Positions 20,866 through 34,641 of a stretch of DNA of 64,000 nucleotides are shown piece by piece. The position numbers and the translations under genes were made by a program. The number at the start of each line of letters is the position of its first letter. Position 1 is the stretch's first letter. Below the pieces are notes generated by a model. It was given only the letters and a program-made list of their open reading frames with translations, was not told the origin of the DNA and did no database searches. This DNA is from Golubevia sp. BC0850 (taxonomy: Eukaryota; Basidiomycota; Exobasidiomycetes; Golubeviales; Golubeviaceae), in the NCBI GenBank assembly GCA_012976225.1, contig JAAVVG010000002.1:744001-808000 (forward strand), written 5' to 3'.

Positions 20866-23029
20866 ATGGAAAACTGGAACAAACTCGCAAGTGGAATCAC
20901 TCAAAACGTTGGTGAGTAGAATCAACTTGATTTAAAGCTTATTTCTTGCCAATTCATTCAGTTTCATTCCATCGAACCCAGCACAGCATACCCAGATTCC
21001 CGTTGCTATCCTGCCACCTCGCTGTTCTCTGACTCGATCCTAACCATCGCTACGCTACTCCCTTCTTCTTCAGGTCCTTTGGGTCAAAGACTCTCTCGTG
21101 GATTCGGAAATCTAAATCAACAAGCCAGGGAAAGATTCGGTCAAGTTGATCAAGATGATATCACTGTTCTACCAGATGAATACCTTGCTTTGGAGAGAAG
21201 AGTAGATGGTCTAAAGTTGGCTCATCAAAACCTTCTAAAGTGAGTCAATCATCCTTCAATAATGATCAGGCAGATGTTGTATCAAACTCATTTGGAGATG
21301 GATAGAGAAGGCTTCTGCAGGGAGAGGGCGAGGATAGGAAGGTTAAACCCCCCAAACGAAGCAGAGACAAGGATGGGAGAAGGTTTTACTTCGGATACGA
21401 TACCATTCTGGAGATTCAAGTACCTCGAAGGTTGAATTAGAAGCAATCTCGGCTTATCGGAAGCGAGGTGGAAAGAGAAATCTAGCTTCTGTATGCTTCA
21501 ATCGAGGGCCTTTCCAGGCAAGAACGAGCAGGTCTCAAGTTGATGACGAGTGGTGAATCCACCTCAAGTTCTAGCATGAAAAGTTTTTCGTTTCATCTGG
21601 AGAATGTGAACTGACGCTAGATTGGTATTACCTCTCTCTATTCCTTCCTCTCCCCACATTCTCGGCTTTCTAGAATCGCCCGCGCTTATGAGAATGAGGG
21701 ATACGATTACCCTGTAAGTTGAGCTTCCTGCTAGCTAGATGGAGACCTCGGAGCCTCACGACAAGAATCAAAGGTTCTAATCTCTTCCTTATCTCTCCTC
21801 TTCTACTCTCCTCAGACCCAAGTCCAAGAATCAGTCACTCAACTCTCATCTCAAATTGGACATTCAGTAACATCCTGGGCGGCCTCAGCAACCAAAGGAA
21901 CCAATTTACCAACAGTTCAAGCCACTTCTGCTCCACCAGAAGTTCATCGTACTCTAGCTCATGCACTTTCTCGTGGAGCTGCTTCTGGAGCACTAGAACT
22001 TGGTGCCAGTCCAACTAACATTTCAGGCTTACCAAATTCACCTGCTTCTTCAGGAAAGGAGAGAATTCCAGCTGGAGAAGGAGAAAGTAAATTAGGTGAA
22101 GCTTTACAAAAATTCGCTTTGGCTCAAGATAGAGTTGGGAATGCAAGATTACATCAAGATGATGCCATTTCTCAAGGTTTCTTGGCTCCTTGGAATGGTT
22201 TTGGGAGTCAGATTCAATTGGCTATGAAGTGAGTTCTTAGGACAAAGAAGTCGTCCTCTTTTGGAGATAGATCTCTTGGATTTTCGATTCTTTTGGTAAC
22301 ATTTGTTCGCTAATGCAGATCTTTACAAACCCCCTCTCTTCTTCTATCCTTTTTTTCAGAGCTCGTCAAGGAGTACGAGATGCTCGTCTACATCTTGATA
22401 GTTGGAAACAAACTTTGAAGGTCACAGAGACGACGGGTAAAGCTGAGAAACTTGAAGCTCATCGTGCTGAAGTTGAAGGTGCAGAGGATAAACTAGTCAG
22501 TGCTACTGAAGAAGCCATTGCCTTAATGAAGAACGTTCTTGACAACCCTGTGAGTTTATGACTGGCCTCCTTCTGAAGGTTCGGAAGTGTGGCTCCTCGA
22601 TCGGTGTGTGGTTTTACTCAATCTTTTTTCTACTCCTCTAAATCTGTACAGGAACCAATCAAGAGTCTAAATGCTTTCGTCAAGGCGTGAGTAGTAGAAG
22701 GATTCGAGCCTTTTGCCCGAGAGTTGGATTTAATTGACTGACCCTCTTTGCTTTCCCCGTCTTCAATCTGTTTCTTCAGCCAAGCCGAATACCACAAGGC
22801 TGCTGCCGAATTACTCACAGAATTAGCACAGGAAATCTCTCAGCAAGCCATGGCTGTGGAATCTGATTACAGAAGTTCAAGAGGTTAAAAGTTTCTCGGC
22901 TTGTCAAGCGTCCCCTTTCCTTCTTTCTTCTTTCAACTCTCTCTCTTTCTGTTGAGTTACCCACTTTTTTCTATTCCTTTAGATTTTGAAGTTGACTTTC
23001 AGTCTTCTGATGATCGTGTTGTTGTATGA
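20866..23029 (+). CDS. GVP36: BAR-domain protein, Gvp36 type
   Basis: Coding starts MENWNKLASGITQNVG and continues through small exons: PLGQRLSRGFGNLNQQAR, ITVLPDEYLALERRVDGLK, IARAYENEGYDYPTQVQE, FLAPWNGFGSQIQLAMK, ARQGVRDARLHLDSWKQTLK and QAEYHKAAAELLTELAQE. This is the layout of fungal Gvp36/endophilin-like BAR proteins, which bind and curve Golgi and endocytic vesicle membranes as coiled-coil dimers. The last exon is uncertain. Reading on without splicing stops at TAA 22886-22888; an intron with an unusual GTTAAA donor and good CTTTAG acceptor gives an acidic end (DFEVDFQSSDDRVVV) at 23029, which I prefer because such tails are common in the family. Confidence 0.82.
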
Positions 23030-23594
23030 TTTTCTTTGGAGGGAATCGGGTGAAGAATGGGTCGTTGATTAGGAATATGAGTAACGTTGAATTAGTCTGG
23101 ATCCAGCAGACCTTACGCGCCTTGTCGGCCACCCTCACGCAGCGGGGGGCTTCCACAAGATTAACATTGAATCGTTTGAAAGAGAGTGAATTTTATATGA
23201 GGGTCTATGAATGATTGATTCCTAATGGTCCACTAGCCTTCGAAAATTATGGCTGTGTAAAAGGGGTGCGATATTGGATTTACCCAAGGCAAGGTCAGGG
23301 ATACGACGGGGGAATCGACTCACCTTCCAGGTCTCTTTTGACTTTTTTCCATCATCCTTTCTTCTTTCTCTTTTCTTTCTACTTTTTCTACTCTACTCTA
23401 CTCTACTCTATTCAACTCAGCTTTACCATCTTCAAGTGACTTGGTATCGACATCTTTCTATTTCAAGTGCTTCTCCGTAGTGCCCGAACCCGATTTCTCC
23501 AAGTCAAAGCTTCCGGTTGAAAGTAACTGCTTCAGTCAATCCTCCTTTCCTATCCGAATTCCCATCCTACTTCATCCACTCCTCTCCAAGAATT
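23030..23594. other. Spacer with a TCTAC microsatellite
   Basis: Contains a short tandem run of ctact units at about 23387-23412 and a T/C-rich promoter-like stretch before the next ATG. No gene supported. Confidence 0.55.
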
Positions 23595-26500
23595 ATGCCA
23601 TCAACGATACTTCCAGATCCAGTTCTGGCTTTATCTCACGCAAACGTCAGAAAGCTTAACGATCTAGACTTGGACCAATTGGCTGTTCTATGGAACGGTG
23701 AGTATCTGCCCACCAGCACCCCCCTTGACCTTGGTCATCCGATCCTCAACTCACCCTACCTCTCACTTTCCTTCTCCTTCCCCTTGGATAGTGTTCACCA
23801 AATGTGGAGATTCGTTAGAATCTGGACGTAGATTAGAGAACCTTTCTTGGAGGTTATGGTTCAGAGAAGCTCACCTACTACCACCAGACGCTTCATCAGA
23901 TTTTGACATTTCCAACTCAACTGATTGTACTTCAACTCCATTAGAATCAAATACTCCAATTGGTACTCCCAGAACTTCAAGGTCTGCAAGTTTAAGTTTG
24001 GTAGCAGCTGGAATCAATGCTGCTTTTGCACCACCTAATAACAGGCAGCCAACTCTCATAACTCAGCAACAACAATTACAATCAAGTCATCCTGATCAGT
24101 TGCAAGACTTATCAGATCCTGAAAGTGGGAATTGGAGTAGTGAAGAAAGTGATGCCGATGAGGAGGAGCGAAAGGGAAAGGTGAGAGAGGGGCTATTTAA
24201 AGGAGAGCAGGAAACCAAAGCTTCAACTTCCACTGATGAAATCAAAAGGAAAATTGAAAGAGGAAATGGTGAAAGGATTCGAGGTAGAAGTAGTACTTCT
24301 AGGAAAGCTTTCAATAAGAATACAAGTCATCAGACAGATCTTCAACCTTCCAACTCCGCTGTTTCCACCTCCAACTCTTCTTCCAAATCTCATCCAAGAA
24401 CCTCCTCTTCAGCTTCAAATCAAGATTCAATTTCTGAAGTTTTAGAAGCCAGTGCTTCCACTTCCACTGCTAGACCAAGATATGGGAAACATGCATCTTT
24501 CGATGTAGAAGAAACAGAACCCTCCCAACCAGCTTTACCATTTTCAACCAGTTCACCAACTTCAACTTCTCTAGATACCAAATCACAATCTACTAGAACT
24601 ACAAGACCTCTATCTTCCGCATCCGCCTTTGGTTCAAGAGCAAGAGTTAGACAAAGAAATCAAAGTCTTTCAGGAGGAGCTGGTGGAAGCGCAGCTGCTG
24701 CAAGAAGGAGAAGACCACTTTCTTTTGGTGAAGCTGTTGAATCACTAGCTTTAGGATTAGATGGCGGAGATAGAATTCATGAAGATTATGGTGATTCCTA
24801 TAATTCAAACACGTCGAATTGGAAAGGGAAAGGTAGAGCTAAAAGTGCTCTTGGAATTACCTCTAATTTAAACTCTAGTGCTTCTCATTCTTCTATTGGG
24901 AAAAATGACGGAATGACTACGAACTATGAATCTGAGAATGAGGAGATCATTTCTGAAAAGGAAAGGCTGGAAGGAGAAAGAATGCCTCCTCCTAGTTTAC
25001 CAGGTAATAGAGGTTTGAGATCTACTTCTGCTGAACCGATTTATACAACGGCTTCTACTCAAGAGAGAGGTCTGAAAGATAAGGACAAAGATAAAGATAA
25101 AGGAAAATCTAAATCTAAATTCTTTGTTGGATCTTGTGCGAGTCATGATAGTGGAGAATTAATTCCTTCACCTGCTCCTTCTCCTTCTTTAACTACAACT
25201 GACGATCAAGATTCGAGCATTCCTTCAGATGTTCAGCAAATCATTTCCAACCAATCTAACATCCTTCCAAATCAATCTATTCATCAATCTACTTCTCAAG
25301 AAACTGGCCCATCCCAACTTCCATCCAACAATTCCAATCCAACTCCAACCATTCAAGGACCATCTTCACGACGCACTTCTTCGGACACAAGCTCCGTTAC
25401 TTCTGAGCAATCCACTAGCGGAATGAGCAAGAAGTCAGTAACTAGCAATTCCAATTCCAATCTCTCGAATCGTAGATCCAAATCTGGTACCGCTTTACAC
25501 AAAGCTGGACATGGTCACCCAGCTCATGGTCACGGAAGGAAATCAAGTGGAAGTAGTGGACTAGCCAATGGCAGAAATCCAAGTTTCTTGAGGGGAATGA
25601 CTGGTTTGACTGCCATGACTAAGGTGGAGAAACCAGGGGCTGAGAAGAAGAAGTCGGAATCTAGTTCTAAACTGAAGGGAATGGGAAATGAGAATACGAG
25701 TACCGTTGCGCCTGTCAAGGAGGACAAGATGCCGATTCCTCAACTTCAAGTGGCTGCTCCTACTCCTGCTCCTTCTCCTCCACCTTCAATTCCTGCTACT
25801 TCTGAAAATCTCAACTCCTTGAATCCAAAATCAGCTGAGCCTTCTACTTCAAACCAGAAAGCTGCGAACTCATCGTCTTCTAAGAAACCAGTCAAATTCA
25901 CGATGGGATGCGATGAAGAAAGTGAAGAGGAATGGAGCGAAGACGAGGATGATCCAAGGAAGAATCAGAAAGTAGAGGAGACGAAGTCTAAGCAAATTCT
26001 GGAGAAGGAGAAGAAAGAAGAACAGATCGTCGAGAAACCTCAGGTCCTAGTCAACGCTTCAAAATCAAAGCAGGCGGAAGTCGTGGAAGAAGAGGAAGTC
26101 GAAGAAGGGGAAGACGACTCGGATTGGTCTAGTGATGAACCTACTGCCGAAGAACTACAAGCAGAGAAGGAAGCTGCTGCAGCTCAAAGGAGAGCAGACG
26201 AAGAAGCTAGACAGAAGGAAATGTTCCAAAAGAGACCTATCAGATCTGCCAGTGCTACTGATGTTAGAAAGATGGGTCTAGGAGGTGGATTGAGAATGAG
26301 CGGAATGCCATCTGCCAACCAATCAGCTACTCCAAGTCGTCCAAATCCGTCTCCTCCAGCTCAACCTGTTAGAGGTTTCTTGAGCTCTCTCTTCCATCCA
26401 GAACAGGAAGGTCATCCACCTCCTGGTCAATTAGCTGGAAGACCTCATGCAAGTGCTGCTAACCTTAGAAGTGGGATCTCTTCAACTCATAAACCTCAGG

Positions 26501-27834
26501 AAGAAGAAGCGAGACTTTCCAAATTAGAAGAGATTGATGAAAATGATCCACATCATAAACAACGTCGAAGGAATCGAATGATTAGAGAATCTCATCATCA
26601 GAGAGAGAAAAGCAATAGGAAAGCAAATTCTAATCTTAATTCTTTAATGTCAACTTCTTCAACTAGTAGACCTATTGGTGAAGGTGGTTTGAAAACCAGT
26701 AAAAGCGCAGTCGCTTTACCTGTTTTGAACACCGTTGCTTCAAGTTCTTCAATTCGGGGGATGAATAAAGGCGGAAATCATTCTGGTGGATCTACTAGAG
26801 ATTCGAAAGAAGTTTTATCTAAATCTCATTCGAGATCTAGATCTAAAGATAGAGAGGATGATAGAAGAGATGGTCAATCTACGTTCTCCAGAAGAGATAG
26901 TGGTGGTAGCTCAAATGCTCAAAATCAACATCGAAGAAGTAGTAGTTCTGGAAATGGAAAGAATTTCCATCTAGGTTTTGGAGAAGATGAAGAAGAGGAA
27001 GAAAGTGAAGATGAAATCCCTCAACCTAGTAGTTTGGCTCTCGCTAAGTTAAGTCAACTGGCAAAGAAGAAAACCAATGTGACTAAAATGAATTCAAATG
27101 AAGGTTTACCTCCTTTCACTGGTGGAAGTACTGCAACTGCTAAAGCAAGGAAAAGAAATTCAGTCTCGACTTTAAATAGTGATGGTTCAGGATTCGATGA
27201 ACAGACTTGTCAACAGCAACAACAAGTTCAACCTCAACCTAAAGAGACTTTCAAATATACAAATGATTCTATGTTTAGAAAACAAGCAGGTTCAAGTGGA
27301 TCAAGTGGAAACTCTGATGCAAATCAAATAGGAGGAGATTCGAAACTTTCAAATTCTTCTGGTTCTTTGGCTACTCAAGCCATTCCTTCTCAAAGAGTCA
27401 GTAATTCAACTGGTTTACAACAACCAGTGGATACAGCTCAACCACAAACTCCAAGAACTACCAGAAGAAATATGTTGAGAGATGAGCTCTCTGAAAGTTT
27501 GAGACAAAATCTTCTTTGGGAAAGACAGAGTAGAAATCGAATGTTAGGGATTGGTGGGAATCAAACTACTTCTTCTACTAATTTACAACAACAACAATTT
27601 CAAGCTCAACAAGCTCAACAGCAACAGTTACTCTTGCAACAACAGCAACAGCAACAGATGAATAATCGAAATACATCCGTTTTGGGCGGGAATAATCTTA
27701 GACCTTTGACTCCTAGTGCTACCACCTCAACTCAACAACAGCAACAAGGTCATCAGAGAAATGGTTCCACTTCTTCAAATCAATTGAAGAGAAATCAATC
27801 TACTGATGGTGGATTCCATCACTCTGGGTGGTAA
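23595..27834 (+). CDS. Large disordered regulator with N-terminal DUF1752 (AreA-like) domain
   Basis: Exon 1 (23595-23697) encodes MPSTILPDPVLALSHANVRK and ends LAVLWN; exon 2 (23792-27834) continues VFTKCGDSLESGRRLENLSW. Together these form the DUF1752 signature (LW-x-VFTKC...GRRLENLSWRLW) of AreA-related fungal proteins. More than 1,200 residues of Ser/Asn/Gln-rich disordered sequence follow, with acidic blocks (GCDEESEEEWSEDEDDP; EEEEVEEGEDDSDW) and glutamine tracts. Near the end is a conserved-looking segment (RRNMLRDELSESLRQNLLWE) that recalls DUF3295. Proteins of this kind are linked to nutrient and nitrogen regulation; the specific role here is unknown. It is a single long exon after one 94-base intron, unlike its intron-rich neighbours. 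Confidence 0.8.
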
Positions 27835-28531
27835 TTTCCTCAAAAACTCTTCAAGTCTTTTTTCCTCTCTCTTGTTACGATCTCCTTCTCCTTCTTCTGT
27901 TTTCTTTCCTTCCTCAATTTGTTCTCATGCTTCATCGTCATCTCTTCTCATTCTCCCTTTTACCCCCCCCCCCCTTTTTCTTTCGCTCTATTGTAATCCT
28001 TTCGTCACCTTCCCTTCCCTTTCCCCTTTTTACTGAAACGATAAAAAGAACATAACGAACTTCCAAATAAACCTTATCGTAATAAAAGAAAAAAAAACTC
28101 ATGCCTCAATTCTATAACCCACCCAACCCATTCCTCCTCATCATCTTGTAACAACGCTCTCACCCTCTCCATCTTTGTCTTACCCAATTTTCGCTCAGCC
28201 AATTAATTTAAGAAGAATTCCTCTAGTCGTTCCCGCTTTCTGTCGCATGTAAATCTTCATTATCTCAACCTCAACAATTCTGTGTTTTCAACCTCTCGTA
28301 ATGGGTTTCAAAATCTCTTCTTTTCTCGCTTGTTATCGAACCGAATTCGATTCTCGAAACTAAATCACTCAAAAAAATTATGATTCCATGAACATTAGGG
28401 AGAAGCTAGAGGAAGAATGATTCTATCTATTCTATTAGGTATGGATCATTTCTTCTTCGTCAATCAACGCTTACTTTCCATCAGTACAACAGGTCCATTT
28501 GCACAGTGACTCCGTCTAAACCACCTCAACC
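27835..28531. other. Convergent 3' flanks
   Basis: T/C-rich and A-rich sequence with a C-run at about 27966-27975, between convergent stop codons. No gene supported. Confidence 0.55.
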
Positions 28532-30119
28532 TTAGTATTTGTAGAATCCAGCTCCATTCTTCCTTCCGTATTTACCAGCCTTGACTAGCTCTTCCAAGTT
28601 AGAAACCTCCTTGACCATCTCAGCTGGGATTTCTCCAGTTGAAACTCTAGATTCGCGCCATCCCTTAGCGATCTGTGAAAGAGTGTCTAGTCCAACCATG
28701 TCGGAAAGCTCGATTGGTCCCATTGGGTCTGGAGGAAAGGGTAGAGGGAACGAGGCAAAACGTCAGCTCTTGAAAATCAAATCTAGGTTGGTTTCGTCGA
28801 CAGACCGAGGCACCTTGCGGAACAGAAGCAATAGCAAGCCTTTCACTTCACTAGGATGAACATCTTGTCGAACACTCACATCCAGCTCCGAGCTTCATGG
28901 CAGTATCGACGTCTTGAGGAGAAGCCTCTCCACGCTCGACAAGTCTGATGGCTTCTAGCATGTATGGAACTAGAAGACGGTTAACAATGAATCTGAAGAG
29001 AGAAGAGTAGTAGGATTGAGTTGTTAGAAGAGAAGGTCTTTCCCCGAATCTCAATTCCCATCGTCGTTCTGAGCAACTCACCCTGGAGCATCAACACAAG
29101 CAACAGGAGTCTTTCCCATCTTTCTAGCTACCTCCATCATAGCATCAAAGGATTCATCACTGGTCTCCTTAGTTCTAACAACCTCAACCAATTTCATCTG
29201 TGGAACTGGGTTGAAAGCGTGGAAACCTCCGAATCTATCCAATCTCTGAGTTGATTTAGCAACATCGGTGATAGCCAAAGAACTTGTGTTACTAGCAAAG
29301 ATAGCTTCCTTTGGAGCTTTTGAATCCAAAAACTTGAACAATTCCTGTTTGATTCCAATGTTTTCGATGATGGCTTCGATGACCAGATCTGTTTCTGCTA
29401 CTGCTTTTCCAGCATCTGTAGTAGTGTGAACTGAGTCAACTATACTCTTGACGTAGGCTGATTGTTCTTCAGCTGACTTGTCAGCCATGGATTTCTTTGC
29501 AATTCTGGTCAAGGATTTTGACATGATTGAACGACCATTTTCAGTAGCTTTCTCTGTCACGTCTGCTAGGGTTACGTTGTATCCTCCTTTGTGAGCCAAA
29601 ACTTGAGCGATTCCAGCTCCCATGAGACCAGCTCCGAAACTGGTAAAGGTGCAAGAGGGAAGAAGGCGAGAGGTTAGATCTTCGAACTGGGTAAGCAGCT
29701 ACCCGATTGTCCCCACACCAGAAGAGATGCTCTGCCTTCGAATCAATTCAACGCTGATAGAGCCTGAGCTTCAGGGAACTTATACTCAAGCATTCTATCT
29801 GTCAAGCTAGAGTAACAGTCGACCCACAGCTCCTCTGGATTGGCCCAGATCTGGTTCCCACCAAGAACCCTCCCCTCACCTCCACAGCTACGTCTTCTCC
29901 TGCTACCCTTCTTTGCTACCCCTGTCCTTCTGTACTATACGGCATTCAATCCTCTAAGTTATCTGAAATATACCAGTATACTCACACGGTGACATTCTTG
30001 ACCTCCTTGTTCTGAATCGAAGTTGTAGCGAAACCACGAGTAGCAGCTAGACTGGGGGAAGCAGCTGGCGCTAAAGAACGAGCTGCGTTGATTGAAGCTG
30101 AACGAGTTAATGAAAGCAT
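28532..30119 (-). CDS. Mitochondrial 3-hydroxyacyl-CoA dehydrogenase
   Basis: The first exon encodes an Arg/Ser/Ala-rich presequence ([19 protein letters not shown] ... TRGFATTS) typical of mitochondrial import. The NAD-binding fold has [15 protein letters not shown]; the catalytic region has [11 protein letters not shown] and [19 protein letters not shown], with the active-site His. The C-terminal domain has [33 protein letters not shown] and the end [13 protein letters not shown]. Four or more exons; the junction [10 protein letters not shown] lies near 29640. It oxidises 3-hydroxyacyl-CoA to 3-ketoacyl-CoA in short-chain beta-oxidation, the step after an enoyl-CoA hydratase. Because it is predicted mitochondrial, it would not serve the peroxisomal enzymes at 866-2360 directly. 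Confidence 0.9.
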
Positions 30120-30613
30120 GGCTCTTGCGTATCAAGGATGTGGTTGTATTGAGAAGAATCTTGGAAGTGGTCAAGGCAGGGTTTGGAGCAAGATTCCCGA
30201 GCTGCTCTTGCTCCGAGCCTGGATCTTTGAAAGTTGATAACCGCATTTTTTCAAACCAGGGGGGAAAAACATGAGGTTCATTGCTACTGATTAAACATAG
30301 AGTACAAAGGTTCAAATGTGAGTTGGAATGAAATTGTGATGAAGAGAGAGAGAAAGAGTCAACCGACGAACCACCTTTTTTTGTTGTATTTTTAAGAAGG
30401 AGGAGCAGTCTTTCACTTCTGTCTCTCCCACCTTCTTAAATAGTCCGAATAACTTCAAAGCCTTGGGTTAAGGATTGAACGAAAAGAAGTAGAAGATAAA
30501 ATGGTATCAAAGAAAGAAGAAGAGGGAATGATAGAAAGAGGACTGATTTGGGAGAGGTGAAGGGCTGCTAGCTTGTCGATGCGTTGAGGTTGAGCTGAGA
30601 GAAGACTTTTAGA

Positions 30614-33600
30614 TCAAGAAGCATATCCATACTGCTGGTTCGGATTCGGAGAGCCAGATTGTTGTCTCTGCTGACCGTTTCCGTTTGATGCCGAGCCACC
30701 ACTCGCCTGCATGGCTCTGTTTGGAGGAAGCTTGAGTTGAAGGCCCGGATTCTGAGCCATTGCCGACTTAATGGCTGTCAGTTGAGCCTGTAGATTCGGA
30801 TTGTTGACAGCTCCATTGGTTCCAGCCAGGACGGCTTGAAGCTGTTCGGCAGTGAAACCGTTCATTCCAGCCCCTCTCTGTTGCTGTTGCTGTTGTTGAG
30901 GCATCTGTCCTCGACCTCCGTTCTGCATGGGAACAGGAGAAGGTGAAGAAGAGGGACGACCTTGAGCTCCAGCTAGATGAGATTGGATAGGAGGACTGGC
31001 GGAGGATCCACCGTTCGGAAATCCATTGGGGAATACATGGGGAAGTTGCTGCTGATTCACTCCAGAGGCTTGTCTCAACTGCTGCATGGCTTGTTGCTGC
31101 TGCTGCATCTGATTGGTATTTGGACTACTCGAGAAGGAATGTGATTGAGAGAGAGGATGAGGTTGATTTCCTTGAGCTCCACCTGATCGCCGTGAAGCTG
31201 GAGAAGCTCTGGCTTGCTGTTGACCTTGTCCTTGACCTTGAGCGGCTCTCTGCTGTGCTGCTTGTTGTTGCTGGAGGAGAAGTTGCTGAGAATGCATTTG
31301 CTGTTGCTGTTGGAGGGCAGTTAGAGGGTTGTTGGATCCGGGCTGTCTGGTCATGGCTTGAGCAGCGGCGATGGCAGCAGCTTGTTGAGCTTGCATGGCA
31401 GCGCTTGGATGAGATCCTCGATGACCGTAATTTGGAGCATTCATCATTCCACCGGCAGTGACGACTCCCATGGGCTGAGGAGCAGGCATCTCAGCCGCAG
31501 CTCTGGCTTGAGCTAGATGAGTCGAGTCCGTCGCCAGCTTCATAAGATCTTGTTCTTCCAATAGTCCGATCCTATATCTCAAGAATCGCTGATCGAAGTC
31601 ATCCAGAACGGCTTCCTCGTCGTCTTCCATTCCTCCAAGACCACAAAGACCCAAGCCAGCCCACCTGCCAGCTTCGTCGTCGTATCTCCATCTCTCTTGA
31701 AGTCGAGCCCACCTCTCCATCTCCTCTCGAGGATCCACGATCGCCTCTTCCTCTTCCTCCTCTTCTCCATCCCGATCCTGCTCTTCAAGCTTGTCGAAGC
31801 TATCGATAGCCATGATATCCACGTCGTCAGCTTCGGTAGGTAGAGTGCTGACGCTGGTTCCTCCGAGAGAAGTTCCACTTCTTGCACTCGATTCTGATGA
31901 TGTGCTAGAAGCGTCAGAAGCTTGGGAGTGAGAGAAGGGTCCAGCAAAAGGTCCAGAAGTGCTTGGTTCCGGCGGTTGAGAAGGAGAGCGTAGAAGAGTA
32001 GGTCGAACCGTTGGGAGGAAAGCGAACGGTCCTGTTGGAGCTGAAGTTTCCTGAAGATGAGAAGAAGGTGAGCTCGAGAATGAGAACGGACCTTGGGGCT
32101 GCTGTTCCTCTTCCTTCTGAGATTCCTCCTCTACGATGATAGGATCGTGACGAGCCCAATTGGTGAGACTTGAGGGAACTGGACTAGGAGTTGGTAGCTT
32201 CCTGTCCAAGAAGATTCTGCCACCACGCCCCACCCTTCGGCGGAACGAGGGCGGTCTTCCAGCTCTGGGGGAGGAAAGGCCTTGCTGTTGTTGAAATTGT
32301 GATTGATTGAGAGAGTCTGAAATTTCCGAAGAGATGGGTCGGAAGGAACGAAGGGCAGCTGGAGCTGGTACTGGTTGGAAGGCGACGTCGGTAGCCTCTT
32401 CCCATCCTACGTCGAAGTTGGCCTTGGTCATGCATTCTCTTTCGATGTAAGCTTGAACAGCATGAACTCTTTCGAGAATCGCAGATCCGAGACCAGCAGG
32501 ACTTCCGGCTCCAGCAACGTCTTCTTCCGCCCTGCTCCTGCGAGGACCGTTCCTTCCAGCTTCCTGTTCTCTTCTTCTTCTCTTGGCAGCAGCCTGCTCT
32601 TCTCGCCTTTCTTCCTCCTCTTCGTCCAGACCACGGACAGTGGCGACGATCTCCCATGTCTTCTGAGGATCGCAATCTTCTCTGAGAGCTTCCCATCGAG
32701 ATCGATTCCGTTGAAGCATGGCCCGACTTCCACGCTCTCTCTGAGCGAAGGCAGAGAGAACGACTGAGGCTTGATCCAGTTCCGATTGAAGTCTGATGAG
32801 CTTCTCGATGTGAAGAGCGTCTGTCTTACGAGTCTTGCGCATCATCTTGACTTCACGACGACGGAAGCAGACGTAAGGATCGTTGTCGTTGGACTCGTCG
32901 AAGTTGAGTGTAGGTTCGATCGTCTTTCCTTCCCTTTCCTCCCTTCTCTGTTTCCACCAGGGATAGACTCGAGCGGCGATAGGCTTGAGGACCCACAGAT
33001 TGCGATAAGGGTTGGAGACCGACCATTCCGTAGATGAGAGAGAAGAGTTGCTGGAAGTAGAGGCGGCGGTCTGTTGATCGTGAGGGAGATCCGGAAGCTC
33101 AGGCAGAGCCATCGCCGCTAGAGGTGATTCCCGTTCGAAAGAAGGCTGAAGGTCTTCGAAAGAAGGTAGGTTGGACTTGTCGAGGTGAGCGTAGGGCACT
33201 AGCTCCTTGGAGACTCGTTCGAAGATGGTCATGACCATCTCGAACTCGTCTTCGTTGATAACGTGCAGATCTGGATTCTGACGAACTAGAGCAGTCATCG
33301 GATCCTCTTTAGCCTTCTCCTTTCCCTTCTTGGAAGACGGCGGTCGATAGTTGCGCAGAGCCACGGCACCTTCTTCCTTGGCCTTGGAATTCCGTTCCTC
33401 CAGCCAGTCTGCGTCGTCCTCGTCCATGTTGTAGCTTGGACCACGAATGCAGTCTTCCACCGTATCTGAGAATCTGACGTAGGAGACCGGGTCCTGATAG
33501 ACTCCAGGTGGGTAGAGCTCTGCGACCTCTTGGGCTGAGAGGACTCCACTCGCGCTGGGCGTCGGAATGTTGTAAGCTACCTTCTTCTGATCCGAGCTGT

Positions 33601-34261
33601 CTGAAGCTAGCTGAGTTGAAGACAGAGCTGCTTGAAGATGGTGTTCCTTTTGAAGAGGAAGACGAGTGGAGAAAGAAGGGAAGGGATTGCCGATGATGGT
33701 CAGAGCGAAGCTTCTAGACGCGACAGCTGGCAAACCCCAACACTGCCAATCCTCAATCCAACTACTTTTCAAGAGATGAAAGTGGTTGGATTGGATGGAA
33801 AATGTGTGAAATCACTCACAGAGATCTCTCCAACATCCACACCCAGATTCGAGTCGTGGTTGTCTTGACCATCGAATTCAGCATCTCCTACGATTGGTGT
33901 GCTCGTATCTAGCAGATGTGACCCTTTGGCAATTGTCACTTAAAAAGTGGAAAGAAAAGAGATCGGAATGATATTATATTGCAAGGAAATTAAAAGGGAA
34001 AAGAAAAAGAAAAGGTTCAAAGTCAGAAAGTGAAGAGCGAAAGGAATTTGGGGGAAGGGAGAGAAACCAGTCGCGTCCAAGTGGGAGAGGCTTGGGCGAG
34101 GCTCAAGCGAAGTTGCATCCAACTTGAAAAAGGCCTCTTTCGATGAGAAAAAGCGATTTCAACCCTAGCGAGTCATCACAAAGTGATTTAGAGAGATGTT
34201 ACTCACATTTTTGTCTGAAATTGACCTTTTTAAGTCGTGTTCTACTGGATGACGTCACCAT
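30614..34261 (-). CDS. EPL1: Enhancer of polycomb-like protein Epl1 (NuA4 subunit)
   Basis: Three exons (34261-34207, 33938-33820, 33646-30614) give 1,068 residues. The first exon supplies the basic Epl1 start (RTRLKKVNFRQK), the second a linker ending LGVDVGEIS, and the third continues EHHLQAALSSTQ and IPTPSASGVLSAQEVAELYP, then VSYVRFSDTVEDCIRGPSYN and DEDDADWLEERN, the EPcA region that anchors the Esa1 acetyltransferase in NuA4 and piccolo NuA4. The C-terminal third is rich in Gln, Ser and Pro with several Q runs. Role: scaffold for histone H4/H2A acetylation on chromatin. The 55-base first exon lies 268 bases upstream of the second and is easy to miss. Confidence 0.9.
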
Positions 34262-34641
34262 CTCCCTTTTCTACCACCTGTTGAAATATGCAGATTGGTG
34301 TGAAATGGAATTGTCTTTTCCAGGAATCAATTAAGAAGTGGAAGAAGACGTGAGGAATTGACGATGGGAGGGGAAGGTTTTATTGGACGAGGCGATTTTG
34401 TGAGGAGATTGCAAAAGGGACGGAATTCTTCTTCTCACACAGTCCACCCATTGATCGAGCAAAAACCAGTAGGAAAACGCCGAAGACCGAGGCTCTGCCA
34501 AACCGAATTCTTCACCTCCTTCCTTCCTCCTCTTTTTTTTCTTTTCCTCTCCCCACTCCCTCTATGTGCATCTACAAAGAAATGAAAAACAAGAGGCAAT
34601 GAAAGTACAAGGTGAGATCTAGATCTTCCCAACGTCACATC
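34262..34641. other. Spacer between EPL1 start and FCF2 stop
   Basis: Promoter of EPL1 and 3' flank of FCF2, both minus strand. No gene supported; T/C-rich stretch at 34510-34560. Confidence 0.5.

Noticed and set aside
24000-27830. Glutamine and serine codon repeats in the DUF1752 protein as a mobile or repeat element
   Set aside because: They stay in frame and form ordinary low-complexity coding tracts.
31120-31461. 113-residue plus-strand open frame opposite EPL1
   Set aside because: Antisense shadow of the Gln-rich C-terminus of Epl1, created by CAG/CTG-rich codons.
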